Source: Polynucleobacter sp. AP-Reno-20A-A9 (GTDB taxonomy: Bacteria > Pseudomonadota > Gammaproteobacteria > Burkholderiales > Burkholderiaceae). Taken from it: a stretch of DNA of 64,000 nucleotides. Positions 25,572 through 35,312 of the stretch are shown one piece after another. A program made the translations under genes and the position numbers. The stretch spans positions 1 to 64,000 of the forward strand of contig NZ_JACVPB010000008.1 in NCBI RefSeq assembly GCF_018882085.1. Reading direction: 5' to 3'. The notes below the pieces were generated by a model. The model was not told the origin of the DNA, did no database searches, and worked only from the letters and a program-made list of their open reading frames with translations. The first letter of the stretch is position 1; every line of letters begins with the position of its first letter.

Positions 25572-28303
25572 TGCTGCTGCAAGATCGACACTCCAGAATC
25601 ACAGTAAGCCTATGCTTTTTTGCTCTTGGTATTGGCGTCATGATTTACTTCGCCGAAGAGTTACTCAATTTGGGCGGTCAGCTATATCTGGGTTGGGGCA
25701 GTTTCTTCATCATTTATTTAATGTCAAAGGTCAAGTATTTCCGAAATCAACCTTGGAGATCTTTATTTATTGTTTTGGCGCTATTTGTAAGCTGTCGTTA
25801 CATGGCTTGGCGTATCTTTGATACCTTAACTTACACCAGCTTTTTTGATTTTATCGGTACTGCCATGTTGTTTTTGGCTGAGACCTACGGTTTCACTTTA
25901 TTTTTACTGGACATGTTTGTGAATTTCTCACCCATGTCTAGTGAAATCATTCCTTTATCTCCGGATGAGTCAAGCTATCCATCGGTAGATGTTTTTATAC
26001 CCACTTATGATGAGTCTGAAAGTATTGTGCGCATGACGGTGACCGCCGCCACCCAGATTCAGTACCCTAAAGAAAAGCTCAACATTTATATCCTAGATGA
26101 CGGAGGTACGCATGCAAAGCGCCGTAGCAAGGAGACGGGTAATGCAGCCTGGAGGCGCCATTACAGTCTAAGAAGGCTTGCAAAAGAGCTTGGAGTGCAA
26201 TACATCACACGTGATACTAATCAGAAAGCTAAAGCAGGAAATATTAATCATGCATTGCAGCATAGCAGCGGCGACCTGATTTTAATTTTGGATTGCGACC
26301 AAGTTCCTACAAAAGACATCTTGAGCAATACAGTAGGGCAATTTTTGAACGACCCAAAAATGTTCTTAGTTCAAACCCCGCATTTCTTCATCAATGAAAC
26401 CCCGGTAAATAACGTGATTACTGGAATTTCAAACCGTCCAGATGAAAGTGAAATGTTTTATCGAAAAATTCAGCCAGCCCTAAATTCTTGGAATGCTGCC
26501 TTTTTCTGTGGCTCTGCAGCGGTATTGCGTCGTCAATACGTAATGGAGATTGGGGGCATTGCCATTAAGACCATTACAGAAGATTGTGAGACCTCACTGA
26601 TCCTTCATGCACATGGCTACAACAGCAGTTATATAAACAAACCCATGGTTTGCGGGCTCTCTCCAGAAACCCCGTCTGATTACCTGACGCAACATTCTCG
26701 TTGGGCTAAGGGGATGCTGCAGGTCTTGATGCACTACAACCCATTATTTATGCGAGGGCTTAGCCTGCCTCAGCGTCTAGCCTATTTTTCCTCATGCTAT
26801 TCCTGGCTCTTTGGATTTGCGCGCTATATCTTTTTCTTGGCACCATCCGCTTTCCTGATCTTGGGATTAAATGTGTACTCGGCCAATTGGCATCAGATGG
26901 TCGATTTCACGGTACCCTATGCATTAAGTATTCTGGTGGTGATCTCTTATTTTTTTGCAGGATCACGTCAACTTTTCTTTTCGGAAATTTATGAAACTGT
27001 CAAAGGATTCAGGATGATTCGAGAGTTAATGCCAGTACTTTTAAATCCTTGGAAGCAAAAGTTTTTAGTAACACCCAAAGGGGTAATGCTGGAAAAAGAG
27101 CAGCTCAGTTGGGACGCATTCCCTTTATTTATTTTGGTAAGCATCAATGCTATTTCTATTGGGATTGCTGCAATCCGATGGTATTACGAACCCATTTGGC
27201 ATGACAACATTGTTATTACTGCAGTGTGGTGTTGTATCAATATTTGGTTGGGATTAATGTCCTTAGGCGCATTTTGGGAAAAGCGTCAAATTCGGGCTTA
27301 TTACCGTATTGGCGGGGGAGGAACGGTTACCATCGAGTGTGATAACCATTCCACGCCTATCGAAGCAAACCTAGAGGATGTTTCAGTGAGCGGCATAGGA
27401 TTTGCTTTGCCGCTAAATACTGATTTAAGTATTGGGCAATTTATTGCATTATCGACAACCGATAGCTATGGCGGCAAATATTCCTTTAAAGCTAAGATCG
27501 TTCGGATGCAAAAAGAAAGTGATCACTATTTCTGCGGAACCCAATTTATTGCCGAGCAAGTGGCCAGTCCAGAGGCGATTGCTTTTGTATATGGCGATAG
27601 CGGACGCTGGCAGCGGATTTGGGATGCTAGTGCAGAGTTAAAGCAATCAAAACTTCAGTTGTATATGTTAACAAAGCTAGGACTTCGAGCTGTTCGTGAA
27701 AACTCTGCTGGTTATTTTTCATACATCTCAAAGAGTATGGGCACTTTTATTGTCATGCTTTTTAATCCCTATTTTTGGTTTTATGCTATTACTGGCGTGG
27801 CTAGTTGGGTTATTTATTTATTTTATTTATTTGTGGTTTATGTAATTGGCCTGATTGATCATCAGCAAGCAAGAACATTCCCTCGCTTACGCGCTGAGCA
27901 AAAGATGACAATTTATTTTCCCAAGTTAGATGCAACCCTGGAGGGCTGCGTTTTTGATATCTCTTTAACCGGTGTCGGCATCAAAGTAAATTTACCTTTT
28001 TTGATTAATGATAATGAATTGATTGAAGTTTCGGTAACGGGTGTTCTGCAAGCAAAACATCGTATGGATTGCATGGTTCGCCGAGTCATTAAAGAAGGTG
28101 ATGAAGTGATTTTGGGTGCAGAATTTATCGTTGATAACAGTAATTTCTTTAAGATCGTGAGCTTCGTTTATGGTCAAGGCTCCAAAATGGTATTTTCATT
28201 AGCGATTCAGAATTTAAGAAGAATTCTGTCATACCTGTTTTTCACTGGTGAGTTATCGGAAGAGCGCAAGAGTCTTGCTTCCTCCAAGTCCTTTGGTAAA
28301 TGA
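25571..28303 (+). CDS. bcsA: Cellulose synthase catalytic subunit with two PilZ domains
   Basis: A 910-aa processive family-2 glycosyltransferase polymerising UDP-glucose and exporting the glucan through the inner membrane. Visible motifs: DDGG at 176, DCD at 241-243, TED at 336-338 and QHSRW at 374-378, set between blocks of membrane helices. The first PilZ domain (about 575-690) has RAYYR and DVSVSG. A further membrane region (about 715-755) leads to a second PilZ domain (about 765-870) with RTFPR and DISLTG, so both keep the RxxxR and DxSxxG c-di-GMP motifs. Most BcsA proteins have one. ATG at 25571 overlaps the previous stop; the longer frame from 25538 is inside that gene. Confidence 0.94.
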   Translation: MLLQDRHSRITVSLCFFALGIGVMIYFAEELLNLGGQLYLGWGSFFIIYLMSKVKYFRNQPWRSLFIVLALFVSCRYMAWRIFDTLTYTSFFDFIGTAMLFLAETYGFTLFLLDMFVNFSPMSSEIIPLSPDESSYPSVDVFIPTYDESESIVRMTVTAATQIQYPKEKLNIYILDDGGTHAKRRSKETGNAAWRRHYSLRRLAKELGVQYITRDTNQKAKAGNINHALQHSSGDLILILDCDQVPTKDILSNTVGQFLNDPKMFLVQTPHFFINETPVNNVITGISNRPDESEMFYRKIQPALNSWNAAFFCGSAAVLRRQYVMEIGGIAIKTITEDCETSLILHAHGYNSSYINKPMVCGLSPETPSDYLTQHSRWAKGMLQVLMHYNPLFMRGLSLPQRLAYFSSCYSWLFGFARYIFFLAPSAFLILGLNVYSANWHQMVDFTVPYALSILVVISYFFAGSRQLFFSEIYETVKGFRMIRELMPVLLNPWKQKFLVTPKGVMLEKEQLSWDAFPLFILVSINAISIGIAAIRWYYEPIWHDNIVITAVWCCINIWLGLMSLGAFWEKRQIRAYYRIGGGGTVTIECDNHSTPIEANLEDVSVSGIGFALPLNTDLSIGQFIALSTTDSYGGKYSFKAKIVRMQKESDHYFCGTQFIAEQVASPEAIAFVYGDSGRWQRIWDASAELKQSKLQLYMLTKLGLRAVRENSAGYFSYISKSMGTFIVMLFNPYFWFYAITGVASWVIYLFYLFVVYVIGLIDHQQARTFPRLRAEQKMTIYFPKLDATLEGCVFDISLTGVGIKVNLPFLINDNELIEVSVTGVLQAKHRMDCMVRRVIKEGDEVILGAEFIVDNSNFFKIVSFVYGQGSKMVFSLAIQNLRRILSYLFFTGELSEERKSLASSKSFGK

Positions 28304-31300
28304 TTCTTTTGAAAATGAAAGCACTTCATCTCTGCTTGAGTCTTGTATTGCTCACTTCGGTTGGGATGGTGGAGCTTGTCCATGCTTCGGATAACTCCCT
28401 TAGCAGGCAAGAAATTGCAGGGGCTAGAAGAGTATTAACCCAAGCTACTATTCTTCAAAAAAGTGGCAAGTCAGCAGAGGCAAATGCTTTTCTAAAAGAG
28501 AAGTTCCCAAATGGGCCCCCACCAGGTGATTTAGCAGTCGGTTATTACAAAATTATTGCCAATTCACCGGGGGGTTGGAATGAAGCGCGTGCTGGGATTG
28601 AAGGCTTAGTAAAGTCTGATCCTAAAAACTTGCAATACACCTTGGCGTTAGATGCCTTATTAGGTTCAAAGCCAGAAACCCGTGATCTTGCCTTCCAGAA
28701 CTTGGCTGAAACATATAAAGTTCGCAAAGTAGATAAGCAACGGGTACTTCAGGTTTGGCGTGAGGTTCTGAACGCCCAGCATACCGGTCCAGAACTTATT
28801 CCGTATTACGAACAGTATCTAAAGTTGGATCCCCATAATCAAGAAATTACCGGTCGATGGATTCTGGAGAAGGATACGCTTGAAGAGCGTAAACGTATTG
28901 CGAGTGATCCTGTACTTAGACGCCGTCAGCTTGGCTTGGATCTATTGGATAAGGGCGACATTGCAGGTGCAGAAGCGCCGCTGATGGACACTCTCAAGGT
29001 GAGGCCAAAGGATTATTTGGCATTGGGTGGCATGGGCGTAATTCGGATGAGGCAAAGCAATTATGAAGAGGCTGTTACTTACTATCAGAAAGCTCTAACG
29101 CTCAATCCTGAAAACGGTGGCAAGTGGAAGAGTCTAATATCCACCAGTGAGTACTGGTTGCAAATTCATCAGGCTGAAGATGCTCGGGACAAAAAGAATT
29201 ACCCTTTAGCAATGGAAAAAATCCGTTCAGCAATTCTATTGGAGCCACAGGGCCCCGAAGGGTTCGCAGTTTTGGGAACCATTGAGGCCGATCGAGGTAA
29301 CAACAAAGAAGCAGAAAAGCAGTTTAGAGAAGCTTTGGCGATTGAAGCCGACAACGGTATTGCATTACGTGGATTAGTTCGGCTATTGATTAATGACGGC
29401 AAACGCGAGGAAGCGCTAGCCTTAATTAATGCTCAGGCGCCTGCAAATAGTGCTGCTGGCAAAGGTTATGACTATTTGAGGGTTAAGATTCTTGGTTCAC
29501 AGGCAGATGACTTGGTGAGCAAAGGGCAGGGTGTAGCTGCCATTCCCTATCTGCAGAGCGCCTTACAGCTTGAGCCACTCAATCCCTGGTTGCGTTTTCA
29601 GTTGGCCGGGGTCTATGAGAGCGTGGGGTCAGTCGATAAAGGGTTAGCCGTCATGAAGGAGGGGTTGCGGCTTGCCCCAAATGATCCTGAGATGACTAAT
29701 GCCAATGTGCTCTTCTTATTGAGTGCTGATAAAACTGAGGATGCCCTAAGCTTGATGCGAGGCGCGCTAGCAAAACCATCCTCTGATGCCACATCACTCC
29801 GTTTAACTCACGCTAATGTGCTCAATCGCTTGCAGCGAGATGACGAGTTGAGTCCTGTATTGCAACGGCTTGCCAAAACCCAGTTATCACCAAGCGATAA
29901 GCAGAAATTCATTCAGATACAACTCGATTTTGATATTCGTCAGGCACTCAAAGCGGGTGATACCCAAAAAGCAATCACGCTGTTGAAACAAGCCATCGTA
30001 CTAGATAGGGATGAGGTTTGGTTGAGATTAGATTTGGCACGTTTATACGCAAAGCTGCACCGCCCTAAAGAGGGCATCGCAATATTTGATGCCTTTCTAA
30101 AAACGCACCCTAATAGTGTTGAAGGTTTATATGCCTACGCTTTGTACTTATCCGGTCTTGAGCAAAATCAACCAGCCCTAAAAGTCTTGGAGCGCATTCC
30201 TGCGTCTGAACGTACCCCTAAAATTACGCGCTTCCAAAGGGGCGTTTGGGTTGATCTACAGTTGACCCAGGTAAAGAGGCTGAATGCCCAAGGAGATCAA
30301 GCCCAGGCAATCGCTCAGCTAACCACGCTCGAGAGTGAGGTGTCCAATGACCCCGACCTTTCTTCCTTGGTTGCGCTCATGTGGGGTTCTATTGGCAAAA
30401 CAGAGCAAGCCAATGCGCTCTTTCAGAAGATAGAACAAGGCACCCCAAATCTCTCGGTTGAGTGGCATTTGCGTTATGCCAATTACCTTCTCATTAATGA
30501 GCAGCCAGAGGCATTCCTAAAGGAAATGACGTTTATCTCAAATCAAAAGCTAAGCCCAGGTCAAAAGCAGGATTTTTTGGATCTACAGCAGACGGCTGAG
30601 CTGAGGGCAATCGGTCAACTCATTCAGTCTGGTGATATTCGGGTGGCTAATCAAAGGCTTCAGCCGCTGATTTCCGCTACCCCCAATAATTACAAGATGA
30701 TGTATTTAGATAGTCAGATCCAAAGAAGAGAGGGCTACTTGGATAGGGCGATTGATATTGAGCAGCGCGCACTTGCTCAGTCACCGGTACCGCTATCTAG
30801 TTTCAGCAGTCTTTCTACACTCAAACCAGTAGCAAGCTCATCTGGTGTTTCTGTGTTTCAGATTGAGCCACCAATCTTGGAGCCCTCAGCTGTCGCATCA
30901 GGCAGTGCATACCAATACAAACAGATGGCCGACATGATAGATATGCGTACCAACTGGATTGACTCAGCTGTTGACTATCTATCCCTCAATGGCACTCCAG
31001 GGCAGTCGTATTACCGAGCTACGGAGATACCGCTGGAATGGAAGATGCTTATGCGCGCGGATGAAAGAGTGACTTTCAGAGCCGACCAGGTCAACATCAA
31101 TGCGGGGACCATTGATGCTGGTAATTCATATCAAGTGAGTACTTTTGGCTCCATGGCTGCCTGTAAAACTAATTGCCCAACTACATTTTCAAATCAGTCT
31201 GCATCGGGTACCGCTCTGAATGTCGGGTATGAAAAGCAAAACTTTAAGGCTGACATCGGTACAACCCCATTGGGCTTCCTCACTCAGAACTGGATTGGTG

Positions 31301-32070
31301 GAGTGAAACAGAAACTGGATGCGGGTCCTGTGGGTATCTCATTAGAGTTGGCTCGTCGACCAATGACCAGTACTTTGCTTTCTTATGCTGGCACTCGTGA
31401 CCCTGTGACTGGCTCTGTCTGGGGCGGCATGGTTGCAACTGGCGGAACCGTTGGCTTGAGTCTAGATCAGGGTGGCACCTTCGGTGGATGGACTTACTAT
31501 CGCGCACGAAGCCTCACGGGTACGAATGTGCAGAGCAATAGTGACAATCAATTTATGGCTGGTCTGAACTGGCGCATCGTGAACGAAACCGATCGGCAGC
31601 TCTCCAGCGGTCTAACCGGCATGCTCTGGGGTTTCAAAAGAAATGCCGGAGAGTTTACTTATGGGCAGGGCGGTTACTATAGTCCACAAAGCTATCGCTC
31701 TGTGACACTTCCTTTAAATTACTCGCAACGTTTTGCCCGCTTCTCCTATGTTGTCGGTGGCTCAGTATCAACCAACTGGTCTCGTACCGATGCTGCGCCA
31801 TACTTTCCGACCAACTCAGATTATCAAGCTGCCTCTAATAATGCTACGTATTCAGGAAGTTCTGGACCTGGTAGCGCCTATTCATTCTTGGCCGCTTGGG
31901 AGTACCAAGTCACACCTTCAATCTTTGTTGGTAATCGCTTGAAGTTAGAGCGCTCGCCTTACTATGCCCCAAATAGTTTTGTGCTGTACGTCCGGATAGC
32001 GCTTGATGGCGCTGCACCAAACCCTGTGCCATTGCAAACTCAGCCGGTAATACCGACATCTCGCTTTTAA
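28300..32070 (+). CDS. bcsC: Cellulose export protein BcsC (TPR scaffold plus outer-membrane barrel)
   Basis: A 1256-aa periplasmic/outer-membrane protein. A signal peptide (to about residue 30, VHAS) is followed by a long array of TPR repeats (residues 40-840; for example ALGGMGVIRMRQSNYEEAVTYYQKALTLNP), and residues about 880-1256 form the BcsC-type beta-barrel, with repeated Gly/aromatic strands and a terminal aromatic (TSRF). It guides cellulose through the envelope. The start ATG overlaps the bcsA stop by four bases; an in-frame ATG six codons in is an alternative. No bcsB lies between A and C. Confidence 0.93.
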   Translation: MILLKMKALHLCLSLVLLTSVGMVELVHASDNSLSRQEIAGARRVLTQATILQKSGKSAEANAFLKEKFPNGPPPGDLAVGYYKIIANSPGGWNEARAGIEGLVKSDPKNLQYTLALDALLGSKPETRDLAFQNLAETYKVRKVDKQRVLQVWREVLNAQHTGPELIPYYEQYLKLDPHNQEITGRWILEKDTLEERKRIASDPVLRRRQLGLDLLDKGDIAGAEAPLMDTLKVRPKDYLALGGMGVIRMRQSNYEEAVTYYQKALTLNPENGGKWKSLISTSEYWLQIHQAEDARDKKNYPLAMEKIRSAILLEPQGPEGFAVLGTIEADRGNNKEAEKQFREALAIEADNGIALRGLVRLLINDGKREEALALINAQAPANSAAGKGYDYLRVKILGSQADDLVSKGQGVAAIPYLQSALQLEPLNPWLRFQLAGVYESVGSVDKGLAVMKEGLRLAPNDPEMTNANVLFLLSADKTEDALSLMRGALAKPSSDATSLRLTHANVLNRLQRDDELSPVLQRLAKTQLSPSDKQKFIQIQLDFDIRQALKAGDTQKAITLLKQAIVLDRDEVWLRLDLARLYAKLHRPKEGIAIFDAFLKTHPNSVEGLYAYALYLSGLEQNQPALKVLERIPASERTPKITRFQRGVWVDLQLTQVKRLNAQGDQAQAIAQLTTLESEVSNDPDLSSLVALMWGSIGKTEQANALFQKIEQGTPNLSVEWHLRYANYLLINEQPEAFLKEMTFISNQKLSPGQKQDFLDLQQTAELRAIGQLIQSGDIRVANQRLQPLISATPNNYKMMYLDSQIQRREGYLDRAIDIEQRALAQSPVPLSSFSSLSTLKPVASSSGVSVFQIEPPILEPSAVASGSAYQYKQMADMIDMRTNWIDSAVDYLSLNGTPGQSYYRATEIPLEWKMLMRADERVTFRADQVNINAGTIDAGNSYQVSTFGSMAACKTNCPTTFSNQSASGTALNVGYEKQNFKADIGTTPLGFLTQNWIGGVKQKLDAGPVGISLELARRPMTSTLLSYAGTRDPVTGSVWGGMVATGGTVGLSLDQGGTFGGWTYYRARSLTGTNVQSNSDNQFMAGLNWRIVNETDRQLSSGLTGMLWGFKRNAGEFTYGQGGYYSPQSYRSVTLPLNYSQRFARFSYVVGGSVSTNWSRTDAAPYFPTNSDYQAASNNATYSGSSGPGSAYSFLAAWEYQVTPSIFVGNRLKLERSPYYAPNSFVLYVRIALDGAAPNPVPLQTQPVIPTSRF

Positions 32071-32083
32071 TGAGCTATAGAGA

Positions 32084-32470
32084 ATGAATAAACGTACCCC
32101 AAGCTCTTTCTTGTTTCTGGTGATGGGTTTATTTGCCTGTTCAATATTGAGCGCTCAATCCTTAAATAGCGCCCCTGAGTTTGATCCTTATCTGCCTGGG
32201 GAGCTCAATGAGCGGGCGCTTTATGCGTTGAAGGATCAAGATATCTCTACCGCTGTCATACTGTTGGAGAGGGCGTATCGATTAAATCCCCACAGCCCAG
32301 ACATCAAAGCCAACTTAGAGGTGGTTCGAAAGATTGCTCAAGAAAAAGCTCCCATTCAGATCAATGGCGAGGTTGTTTACTTGGATGCGCTCGGCAATAC
32401 GGTGAGCTCTGATAGGGTGGTAGATGTGCCAGCGCTGTGGTCGGAATCTCAAGTTAAATCAAAACCCTAA
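32084..32470 (+). CDS. Small periplasmic TPR protein of the cellulose locus
   Basis: A 128-aa protein with a signal peptide (to about residue 24, ILSAQS), one tetratricopeptide-like helix pair (LNERALYALKDQDISTAVILLERAYRLNPHSPDIKANLEVV), and a short polar tail. It starts 13 bases after bcsC, so it probably closes the operon and may bind BcsC or the synthase. It is not BcsD by sequence. It overlaps the convergent bcsG by four bases. Confidence 0.65.
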   Translation: MNKRTPSSFLFLVMGLFACSILSAQSLNSAPEFDPYLPGELNERALYALKDQDISTAVILLERAYRLNPHSPDIKANLEVVRKIAQEKAPIQINGEVVYLDALGNTVSSDRVVDVPALWSESQVKSKP

Positions 32471-34011
32471 TTATTGGTTTCGAATAAATTCCAGTTGATA
32501 TCGTTGGAGCGGAAGTAGTACGAGGCTCCAAACTTCATGATGACAGAATCTTCATTCTCAGCAACAAAACGCGTACTAGGAATATTTATTAAGTAGGATT
32601 CAGGTGCAGGGGCAGCCGTACCAAAAGGAGCTTTACCGACAAACTTGGAGATGAGATCAGAAGTAGCAAGATAGCTAGTTGGTTGCTTGATGATGTTGGT
32701 CTTTACTGGGGCCTCTACTTTGCTAGTGAACATGATACCCACGGGAATATTGGTTACGTTAGGGCTTGGAATTTCGCGCATGCCTACGATCTCATTTTTG
32801 TTTCTACGAATTGCTGCGCCATGCTCAGGAATGAACACAATGACTACTTGTCGGCCAGAGTTATTGACCTTGGTATAAAAGCGATCAATATCACTCAATA
32901 ATTTACGCGCTCTGCGAGAGTAAGTCTCAACACTATTCTCTAGCTTGCTACCATCCAAGGCGCGATTGCCATCATGCAATGAGATCGTGTTGTAAAAGAG
33001 CGCAACCCGTTCATTTGGTGACTTCATACGGGCATCCCACCAATTGGATAATACGGAGTAGTCGTCGTAAATCTGTGATCCATCAAAACCTCTTAAATAA
33101 GGGGTGGCTTGGGTGTTATCAAATAGCGGAGCAGACATGCCACCTTCATTGCGGATTTCCTTTAGAAGATCGCCATATTTACCATCATGATTCAAAGCTA
33201 GTTGTACTTGGTAGCCAGTTTTATTGAGGTTATTAAATATTAGAGAATCTTCAACAGCCGGTTTGTATAAATCCCGCTGGTCTTGCTGTCCGCGGCTACT
33301 GCGCAAGAGGCGAATAATCGACGGCCCACTATAGGAAGAGGCCGAATTAAAGTTGGTAAACAAGTAATGGAAGCGCTGGAAAAGCGGATTGTTATCTTCT
33401 TTGATGTAATTAAGGTCATCCCAAGCTAGGGAGCAGACATTAATCACCAAGACATCAAACGGAACACTCCTAGCCTTTTGTGAGCGGTTGAAGGCAGTGC
33501 GAGATGATTCTTCAATAAAGAAGCCATCAAGGGATTCTGTTAGCTCTGTATCGCTAGGGAGGCCAATGACTTGACCATCAGAATCATAGGCTAGGGGAGC
33601 CATATTTGCTCCCAGTGGAAGTAAGGTGCTTAAGATTGCTAAAGAAGCAATGGTTGTCATTCTCAGCTTCTTAGAAAGCAGGAAGTAAACAATATAGAGT
33701 CCCAGCAAGATAGCGATTACTCGCCAATCCAAAATTCGAGTCAAGAGCTCTAAGTAGTACTGAAAACTAAAATCGAGCAACTGACTAATTTTGGGGATGA
33801 TATTTCGGAGGGGCGGGAGAGGGCTATCAAAATACAGAATAACGATAGCAATAGGTAATGCTATCCATTTGCGAATTCGCAGCAATGTCGGATTGGCATG
33901 GGAGAAAATCAGACCAAGAGCAAAGGCGGCATTAACAAAAAAATGAAAATGAATGTAGCCTGTATAAAACAGGATTATTTTGATAATGAAATAGAAATTC
34001 CAAATTCCCAT
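32467..34011 (-). CDS. bcsG: Cellulose phosphoethanolamine transferase BcsG
   Basis: A 514-aa protein with five N-terminal membrane helices (residues 1-155) and a periplasmic alkaline-phosphatase-fold domain. Markers of BcsG are the INVCSLAWDDL block, SASSYSGPSIIRLLRSSRGQ containing the nucleophile serine, and FIPEHGAA near residue 400. It moves phosphoethanolamine from phosphatidylethanolamine to glucose units of cellulose. It follows bcsZ with one base between them. Its presence argues for modified, Escherichia-type cellulose. Confidence 0.93.
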   Translation of the reverse strand: MGIWNFYFIIKIILFYTGYIHFHFFVNAAFALGLIFSHANPTLLRIRKWIALPIAIVILYFDSPLPPLRNIIPKISQLLDFSFQYYLELLTRILDWRVIAILLGLYIVYFLLSKKLRMTTIASLAILSTLLPLGANMAPLAYDSDGQVIGLPSDTELTESLDGFFIEESSRTAFNRSQKARSVPFDVLVINVCSLAWDDLNYIKEDNNPLFQRFHYLFTNFNSASSYSGPSIIRLLRSSRGQQDQRDLYKPAVEDSLIFNNLNKTGYQVQLALNHDGKYGDLLKEIRNEGGMSAPLFDNTQATPYLRGFDGSQIYDDYSVLSNWWDARMKSPNERVALFYNTISLHDGNRALDGSKLENSVETYSRRARKLLSDIDRFYTKVNNSGRQVVIVFIPEHGAAIRRNKNEIVGMREIPSPNVTNIPVGIMFTSKVEAPVKTNIIKQPTSYLATSDLISKFVGKAPFGTAAPAPESYLINIPSTRFVAENEDSVIMKFGASYYFRSNDINWNLFETNN

Positions 34012-34012
34012 A

Positions 34013-35062
34013 TTACTTTTTCAGATCCTCGAGAGCCATTTTGGTAAATAAAGAAAGCATAGAAGAGTAATAGCCTTGGTCAGGATTAAAGCTGGGCAAT
34101 GGGGCTGAATCTATATTGGGATAAGCAAGTGTGATGGCGGCAACACTATAAAAGCCTGCAGACGCATTGTAGGTCGCCATATCGCCAGAAATCACGTTTA
34201 CCCAAGCCGGTAGTAGCGGTTTTCCGGTAAAAGAGCCCCAGAAGTTTTGAAAGGGCTTTATAGAGGAGGGAGCTGCCTGTTGCCCCCAGATTAAATAGAG
34301 GGGGATGCGCACTGCGTCATATCCAAATTGCTCGCCATCTACAGGGCCTAGCTTCTCACCCTCTAATTTGATCCAATTTGATGGCAACTGCCATTTGCCA
34401 AATCTAGCCTCTTCTATTAGTTTTAAGCCACTAATCCTTAATTCCTCCCATTCTGGAGCCGGATCGAGCGCAGATAGATTGGCAATTGCAGGGAAGATCC
34501 AGTAGGAGAGGTTGAGTTTTAAGCCTTCTGGTTTTTCAAAGCCCATGGCTCCAGGAAGTAAAACAGTGCCCTTGCTCGTTTTACGTAAGAGCGTTGCCCT
34601 AATAGATTGACTGACCTGTATGGCTGCAAATAAATAACTCGGCTCATTCCATTTGCGATACGCCCGTGATAGAGCCCAGGCAATAAATAAATCGCCATCG
34701 CTGGCATTATTCGTATCATTAATGCCTTCCTTGGGAGACCAGCTCCAGGCAAACAATTTATCGTCACGAACTTGGAGATTGTGTTGGGTCCAAGTCCAGA
34801 TTTGAGCAAAGGTTGCTGGGTCATTATTTTGTACTGCAAGCAGCAATGCCATCCCCTGACCTTCGGTATGGCTGATACCATTTTGACCGCTATCTACTAC
34901 CCGGCCATTTTCAATAAATGCGGTTTTAAATTGAGCCCAATCTTCACCGCTAAAAGCGCTTACTGGAGAGTTCAGCATCAGAGCAAAGCTCAAAAGCCAA
35001 AGTCGAAGAAGGGTATGCCAAGCCATAGAATGATTGAATTTAGATGAGCAATATGCTGGCAA
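34013..35062 (-). CDS. bcsZ: Periplasmic cellulase BcsZ (GH8)
   Basis: A 349-aa family-8 endoglucanase with a signal peptide (to about residue 37). The catalytic acid is in SHTEGQG near residue 67 and the base in NASDGDLFIAWAL near residue 125, with the YWIFPAIANLSAL barrel helix later. It trims cellulose in the periplasm and is needed for proper polymer assembly. It heads a two-gene bcsZ-bcsG transcript opposite to bcsAC. Confidence 0.94.
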   Translation of the reverse strand: MPAYCSSKFNHSMAWHTLLRLWLLSFALMLNSPVSAFSGEDWAQFKTAFIENGRVVDSGQNGISHTEGQGMALLLAVQNNDPATFAQIWTWTQHNLQVRDDKLFAWSWSPKEGINDTNNASDGDLFIAWALSRAYRKWNEPSYLFAAIQVSQSIRATLLRKTSKGTVLLPGAMGFEKPEGLKLNLSYWIFPAIANLSALDPAPEWEELRISGLKLIEEARFGKWQLPSNWIKLEGEKLGPVDGEQFGYDAVRIPLYLIWGQQAAPSSIKPFQNFWGSFTGKPLLPAWVNVISGDMATYNASAGFYSVAAITLAYPNIDSAPLPSFNPDQGYYSSMLSLFTKMALEDLKK

Positions 35063-35144
35063 TTGATTATGATTTGTAAAACTTAATAATAGGGTACATT
35101 ATGAATTACCAGCACTTAATTAGCCCAATTTATTTAAATATTTC

Positions 35145-35312
35145 ATGCAGTTAGCAAACCAAACACTTTACTTTGCAACATTCATCGTTCTGGCAGGCTT
35201 AATGGCCCGATTCTTGGCCAATCGGGATGACGATCGCGCTCAATTAGGGTTGTTTATAGACGCACCCCTCATTGGATCTCTGGGCTATAAGGTGACTCGA
35301 AATGACAATTAG
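35145..35312 (+). CDS. 55-aa membrane peptide, copy of the HD-GYP N-terminus
   Basis: An ATG-started frame whose first 25 residues copy the beginning of the HD-GYP protein at 23207: both follow MQL-NQ--YFA-FI---GLM--F and then a charged segment. After one hydrophobic helix the frame stops at 35312. It overlaps the start of the following GGDEF gene by 11 bases. It is either a truncated duplicate left by recombination or a functional small membrane protein translationally coupled to the cyclase. Confidence 0.55.
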   Translation: MQLANQTLYFATFIVLAGLMARFLANRDDDRAQLGLFIDAPLIGSLGYKVTRNDN

